A stretch of DNA of 64,000 nt from Blasia pusilla (taxonomy: Eukaryota > Marchantiophyta > Marchantiopsida > Blasiales). The stretch lies in the NCBI GenBank assembly GCA_050084515.1, contig CM114273.1:43648001-43712000 (forward strand), given 5' to 3'. Below the pieces are notes generated by a model. It saw only the letters and a list, made by a program, of their open reading frames with translations. It made no database searches and was not told the DNA's origin. Of the stretch, positions 62,601 to 64,000 are shown piece after piece (the stretch's first letter is position 1; each line of letters starts with the position of its first letter). The translations under genes and the position numbers were made by a program.

Positions 62601-64000
62601 TCTTGAGACACCTTCCAGCAACTTCATTCCATCACAGTACTGAGCCTGCACGGACACAAGACTCCCCAAAGCAAGTATCTTAAGAGATGGCATTGTATCT
62701 CCTTCATCGAACAAAACCTCACATGCCAGTTACACAATACCATTTTGCAACATATTTCAGGGACAGTTCAGCGATTACTCTCATCCAAAAAAAAACCCAT
62801 CCTGGATAAGTCACTACAAACCACACCACAACTCTCACAAACATACCTAGTTTCCTCCCATGTCTGGGAGAGTTGTGAAATACAACTTCCTCTTCTAATA
62901 TATGTAACAGCTTGCACAGAGAAGTTTACATCCACAACATTCACCTCTGAGACAGTAGCTTTAACTTGATCAAGCCTGAGAGACGCCTGTTGGAATGGAA
63001 CATGAGGTTCCCTACTCTCTCGCTTCCCCCGTCGATGGTATCTCATGCTACCATCGACAGGATGGAGCAAGTATTTACGACCAGAGGCCCACTCCAAAGG
63101 ATTTGTGCTGGAGAGAACATCGGCTTTTGTAGCATCTTTATTGGCAGGAACATCTGCAGAGATGCCTGCTTCAAATATCTAGGCATCACATTCAAATAAA
63201 TGATCAAATGACCACCACACACCTAACCAATAGAGGATAAACTCAAAATGAATTCTTGAAACCCAGCTGACACAAGGTCCATATTCTCCTGCTTCTAAAA
63301 AAGATTTCTAAACCTGTAGTTTTCATTTCCATGAGCCACAAAGTTTGCTTTTGACACTTCAACATGGATGACAACAAAAATGAATTCTCTCAAAAGCATG
63401 GCTTGTCCAAGTCTAGTCTAGATTTTCAAATTTAGCTTACTCCTTGCCATGCACCAACCAGTTGCATGCCTTCTAGTGAGACTCCATTCCACAGCACTTC
63501 CTAAGTACTGATCAAGGGCTAAACCTGTTGGCGTGTACCTCACTCCATTCCTTTGGTGTAAGATCCTCCCATTGTTTGTCCAGTTTCCAGGGGGTACTAT
63601 CCGAATCATGGTATACAGCAAGCCGTTGGAGCTCCAGTTTCTGCAGGAGGGTGGGAGACACCAGACGGTTACAGTGTGATTCCAGATCAGTACAGAAACT
63701 TTTAGTTCATATCAATTAAATACCTTTCCAGGAAACTACAAAACAACAGAAATTTAACAAGCTGCAACCACTCTTATCATTTAAACAACCATGCTAGAGT
63801 AAAATACAACAATTGTCTAAGGTTCTGAAATAAAGCTCGCAACAGGATGTGTACACCTTAACCAAGGTGGGAGACCACATTTATATGCGTGTGAGTTCAA
63901 TACCAAGAACCATTGGCTAGCGAAAAGTTCAAAGTAAAAGTAAATGCAGGTATCCGGTGCCTTCACCTCCTGGAAACAACTACAGGAGATTGGAAATGTG
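24179..64000 (-). CDS. VPS13: VPS13 bridge-like lipid-transfer protein, many exons, 5' end off the window
   Basis: A continuous series of minus-strand exons runs from 63640 down to a stop at 24179-24181. The reading order matches VPS13: extended chorein region, repeating-beta-groove body, VPS62 repeats, C2-like segment, dysferlin-type domain, SHR-BD/VAB domain, ATG2-like C-terminal helices, PH-like domain and a plant-specific tail with further VPS62-like units. VPS13 proteins lie between two membranes and move phospholipids along a hydrophobic groove. The extra modules resemble the long plant VPS13M type. Wherever I worked out splice sites the phases closed and no exon contained a stop, so the gene looks intact. 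The first exons, including the chorein start, lie beyond position 64000. The domain-level blocks are listed separately. Introns are mostly 100-500 bp, but a few reach 2-4.8 kb through repeat insertion. Confidence 0.93.
24663..24697. other. Perfect 16-bp inverted repeat in the last VPS13 intron
   Basis: AATATGGGACTGTGCA at 24663-24678 is exactly complementary to 24682-24697, with a three-base CAC loop. It lies in the 231-bp intron 24509-24739, so it would form a tight hairpin in the pre-mRNA between donor and acceptor. Confidence 0.9.
28714..35530 (-). CDS. VPS13: VPS13 block: ATG2-like C-terminal helices
   Basis: Exon about 35510-35379 reads RFKVTLAMSPTQRPRGMLGF and ends at MP with donor CCA|GTAAGT. 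Exon 30589-30368 (74 codons) begins IRIIPRVHEEVSMRQSALL and contains LSGVDLLGNASTAFGHMSKG and ALSMDKKFIKSRQKQ. Exon 29073-28714 (120 codons) reads VEDLGDGLREGGEALAKGFF, GVTGILTKPLEGARLSGMEG and RRRLPRVIGGDNILRPYDEY. These amphipathic helices, shared with ATG2, bind lipid droplets and mitochondria in animal VPS13. The 4,789-bp intron 30590-35378 between the first two exons is the longest I resolved and is full of repeats. Confidence 0.92.
29334..29923. mobile_element. Inverted-repeat element in a VPS13 intron, about 590 bp
   Basis: The left arm starting TGTTGAAATCAGAATTCTAA at about 29334 and running to the TCCCGACAGGACAGG segment near 29415 is an imperfect reverse complement of about 29842-29923, which runs TCCTGTCGGGATCC and ends TTCTGATTTCAACA. 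The core 29.40-29.71 kb recurs in a different intron position at 33.125-33.43 kb, and the right part 29.74-29.92 kb recurs at about 31.37-31.55 kb. No coding capacity and no clear target-site duplication were seen. The TG...CA ends also fit an LTR-derived origin. Confidence 0.75.
31900..33060. repeat. Three degenerate copies of an LTR-like unit, spacing about 420-510 bp
   Basis: Copies around 31.90-32.12, 32.22-32.54 and 32.73-33.06 kb share TTTAGTCATGCCCTAA, GTTAGTTAGCT-type text, GGATCTGTTCAAGAAGATCT, a TATATATTCTCTGCTTAGAG-like segment and a region ending TCATGCAGCACTGGCCCT. The TATA-like segment followed by a short fixed sequence resembles a retroelement LTR promoter and R region. They lie in the 4.8-kb VPS13 intron. 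Confidence 0.65.
33431..34000. mobile_element. LTR-like repeat copy A in a VPS13 intron
   Basis: About 570 bp starting GAATTACTATAGTAACTTAG and ending GAGAAACTCTGATATTCTAA is homologous along its length to 43141-43700 in another VPS13 intron. Shared landmarks are ATTACT-TGGGCGGCAG, CTGTATATAACCCC (TATA-like), TGAGGGTGCCC, TACACAACTCTCTGAGCT and repeated CCTGAGTGGTTGCTATTG. It fits a solo LTR, but no paired copy, primer-binding site or coding part was found. Confidence 0.7.
34001..34600. repeat. Local duplication in a VPS13 intron
   Basis: GCAGCAGCTTTGGGCAG with AATCTAGGCT and GTTGAACAG occurs at about 34013 and again at about 34339. GACTGTACTCATTAAA occurs at about 34098 and about 34547. The stretch GAGGGAGACACCCTCATATA followed by GGAGCTTCCAAGTGTTGACC at about 34220-34310 matches about 32535-32625. 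The pattern indicates repeated insertion and duplication of related elements. Confidence 0.65.
35850..40387 (-). CDS. VPS13: VPS13 block: SHR-BD / VAB (adaptor-binding) region and following body
   Basis: Exons 40387-40311, 40052-39596, 39174-39085, 38527-38372, about 38141-37958, about 37800-37270, about 36628-36440 and about 35988-35860. Landmarks are IVRLFVPYWLCNDASLPLSY, DGNGAYYKMSAFLDMSSDRT, HTVFINRLGQRICLRQ, GMMRIVLQGDEKVPFVVQ, LPFRYRQVDGTADSWQLLQP, LQIDNQLPLTPMPVLFSPQ, YPYIGIQ and IHEPIIWRLHEMFKQWNLNR. SHR-BD repeats bind Pro-x-Pro adaptors in yeast Vps13, and in plants the domain is named for SHORT-ROOT binding of SHRUBBY. Partners here are unknown. Confidence 0.88.
38175..38192. repeat. 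(TA)9 microsatellite in a VPS13 intron
   Basis: Nine TA dinucleotides directly upstream of TAGGAATC, inside an intron between the exons ending near 38372 and starting near 38141. Confidence 0.9.
40499..42064 (-). CDS. VPS13: VPS13 block: dysferlin/peroxin (DysF)-type domain
   Basis: Two large exons, 42064-41516 (183 codons) and 41326-40499 (276 codons), are joined in phase 0. The first ends VFENQRFQPLGGWGSKWP, then HLMPTDPGRW; the second begins LPPGWVWTSDWALEKG, then DNEGWYYGADFQSLKWPP and RRRRWVRTRQR. The paired Trp/Arg motifs 'ENQR', 'W.W..DW', 'EGW.Y' and 'RRRRWVR' are the hallmark of DysF domains of dysferlin and peroxisomal Pex23-type proteins. The end of the second exon (SAGGSVHLHFVDVRRPVYLT) returns to VPS13 SHR-BD-type sequence. 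Confidence 0.88.
42065..43106. other. VPS13 intron, non-repeat part
   Basis: Intronic DNA between the exon starting at 42064 and the LTR-like copy B. No VPS13-like coding sequence or other gene was seen. Confidence 0.5.
43107..43700. mobile_element. LTR-like repeat copy B in a VPS13 intron
   Basis: Second copy of the 33431-34000 element, extended about 35 bp further left (TAGTAACTTGGAGTTTACTA). That left extension is also present alone near 32684-32735. The left end is built from short repeats of TAGTAAC and TTACTATAG that can pair with each other. TATA-like CTGTATATAACCCC lies near 43277. It sits in the roughly 2-kb intron between the exons at 44.1 and 42.06 kb. Confidence 0.7.
44090..47475 (-). 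CDS. VPS13: VPS13 block: post-VPS62 body and C2-like segment
   Basis: Exons carry RPPARMAYSLAEIGKKRLRD (47.47-47.3 kb), MTPVVDMTVTNINLAAHGRA and RLEAWEPLIEPFDGIVK (46.94-46.78 kb), YDVSAEASLKIGKRFRITAA (46.59-46.41 kb), IQNSLGSDLYLRTFKDN with RLPPPRFPDKF (45.26-44.99 kb), a C2-like exon 44.61-44.40 kb with DDGNGQDYLCALRVVAT and TAKWNEVFVFEVSQQ, and a short exon near 44.13-44.08 kb with LEVVVTNMAAKGGKG. The 'W NE.f.FEV' pattern is the type of a C2 domain beta strand. It could help membrane docking; calcium ligands cannot be judged from this. Confidence 0.85.
47540..49870 (-). CDS. VPS13: VPS13 block: VPS62 (DUF946)-type repeats
   Basis: Repeated units of the form VSIWRP-PPGY-.GDC or WVPIAPPGYVALGC define this block. 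They are VTIWRPRAPPGYAILSDCAT (about 49.86-49.79 kb), IWVPIAPPGYVALGCVV with VIHCIRSDLVT (49.39-49.06 kb), MWWDKGAESRRVVSIWRP then PPPGYAVIGDCLVEG (48.46-48.06 kb), and VYIWFPVAPIGYVALGCIA with NLIRCVRKDNV (47.9-47.55 kb). VPS62 domains are stand-alone proteins in many plants and fungi; inside VPS13 they form a beta-propeller-like or jelly-roll insert of unclear role. A serine-rich linker (SEGESPTSESSSQ) lies in the third exon. Confidence 0.88.
50058..56660 (-). CDS. VPS13: VPS13 block: middle body with acidic insertion
   Basis: The exon ending about 56140 begins QRQYDMLIGVKLHSLKIEDG and contains an acidic run (VDDDDDDFDDALPEFERE) that is likely a disordered loop. Next come an exon with MNLRMATLDFFCNRPTVVS (about 56.06-55.68 kb), one with LGNLRFCDTLLGPDHRWGW (about 54.97-54.84 kb), DYSLCGKLSAVRIVFLYRF (about 54.6-54.47 kb), YFYALATPHVQQVI (54.22-54.04 kb), a large exon about 52.65-51.92 kb containing VDDFVYDGSGNTLFLDIPEG and FIGRSKSLRFKNIRIKVF, FYDSTKWPSGSVSQRERLL (about 51.15-51.05 kb), and DITAEYTCVQDKTSMLVVTS plus PCTHFDRIWV (50.36-50.07 kb). 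All match VPS13 body sequence. No stops were seen inside exons. Confidence 0.88.
57000..60600 (-). CDS. VPS13: VPS13 block: first part of the repeating beta-groove body
   Basis: Short exons carry, in order, YCPLEEHLDWKLAAAMSPCHVT (about 60.6-60.48 kb), FDRFLHFLKSSQALSPGVAL (about 60.05-59.95 kb), EVTRRAQEQLQLVLEERR (about 59.65-59.59 kb), VHLDLDAPKIAIPAEAL (about 59.41-59.28 kb), SRFFISGSDISAFLVDGAFD (about 58.99-58.75 kb), VGIPHLGV-type text with SPGRYRRMLLLLKALESVD (about 58.64-58.44 kb) and LFVMGSLDELQLSIYGT (about 57.26-57.11 kb). The 'dapk...iP' segment and the repeated hydrophobic strand pattern are typical of VPS13. Exon edges here are approximate. Confidence 0.85.
60891..63640 (-). 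CDS. VPS13: VPS13 block: N-terminal extended chorein region
   Basis: Exons 63640-63539, 63178-62945, 62645-62485, 61969-61811, 61477-61382 and about 61257-60891 read in phase. Landmarks in order are KLELQRLAVYHDSDS, WEDLTPKEWSE, NPLEWASGRKYLLHPVDGSM, VSRYRTRMQYSHLRP, YRLSWAKVVEVCRRRRKYVL, AHAKVESSKSKD, RRSSWWSFGW and LTKEEWNKINDLLSYKPGED. These are conserved landmarks of VPS13 after the chorein domain, where the lipid groove begins. The residues between exons 2 and 3 (TVSE|AQYCDGMKLL) show the junctions are right. Confidence 0.92.

Noticed and set aside
1-64000. CRISPR arrays, bacterial operons, ribosome-binding sites
   Set aside because: The DNA is clearly plant nuclear; repeats present are transposon or satellite type without regular spacer structure.
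1-64000. tRNA and rRNA genes
   Set aside because: None seen by eye; a tRNAscan-SE/Infernal run would be needed to exclude a single tRNA.

Overview
The window is eukaryotic nuclear DNA from a land plant. The evidence is GT-AG introns throughout, a family-1 UDP-glycosyltransferase with a PSPG box, a DnaJ-ferredoxin protein with a transit-like N-terminus, and a very long plant-type VPS13 gene carrying VPS62 and dysferlin-type modules. An early-diverging (non-seed) land plant is my guess; it rests on general impression and is not proven by the sequence.

Layout. Positions 1-2381 hold a decayed Ty3/gypsy-type gag-protease remnant on the + strand. Positions 3311-6478 (+) hold a four-exon glycosyltransferase whose splice phases all close (468 aa). 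Positions 6.5-13.9 kb are gene-poor and contain a degenerate tandem repeat (about 7.77-8.64 kb) and an almost intact inverted-repeat element (9460-10056). Positions 13882-15268 (-) hold a two-exon gene for a 366-aa protein with two tandem Z-DNA/Z-RNA-binding (Z-alpha) domains, which is the most unusual item here. Positions 16.2-19.1 kb are repeats: an 88-bp tandem duplication, a near-perfect hairpin, and a roughly 180-bp tandem repeat rich in CA tracts. Positions 19415-23153 (+) hold a nine-exon gene for a J-domain plus ferredoxin-like protein (319 aa); its first intron contains a purine-rich minisatellite. Positions 24179-64000 (-) hold the 3' part of one very large VPS13 bridge-like lipid-transfer protein gene. 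Its start lies beyond the right edge, and its introns have collected LTR-like and inverted-repeat elements.

The genes do not form an operon or an obvious pathway. VPS13 acts in lipid transfer at membrane contact sites, the DnaJ-ferredoxin protein is probably plastid chaperone/redox machinery, and the glycosyltransferase is specialised metabolism. The Z-alpha protein has no recognisable partner domain in its 366 residues. The DnaJ gene and VPS13 converge, with about 1 kb between their stop codons.
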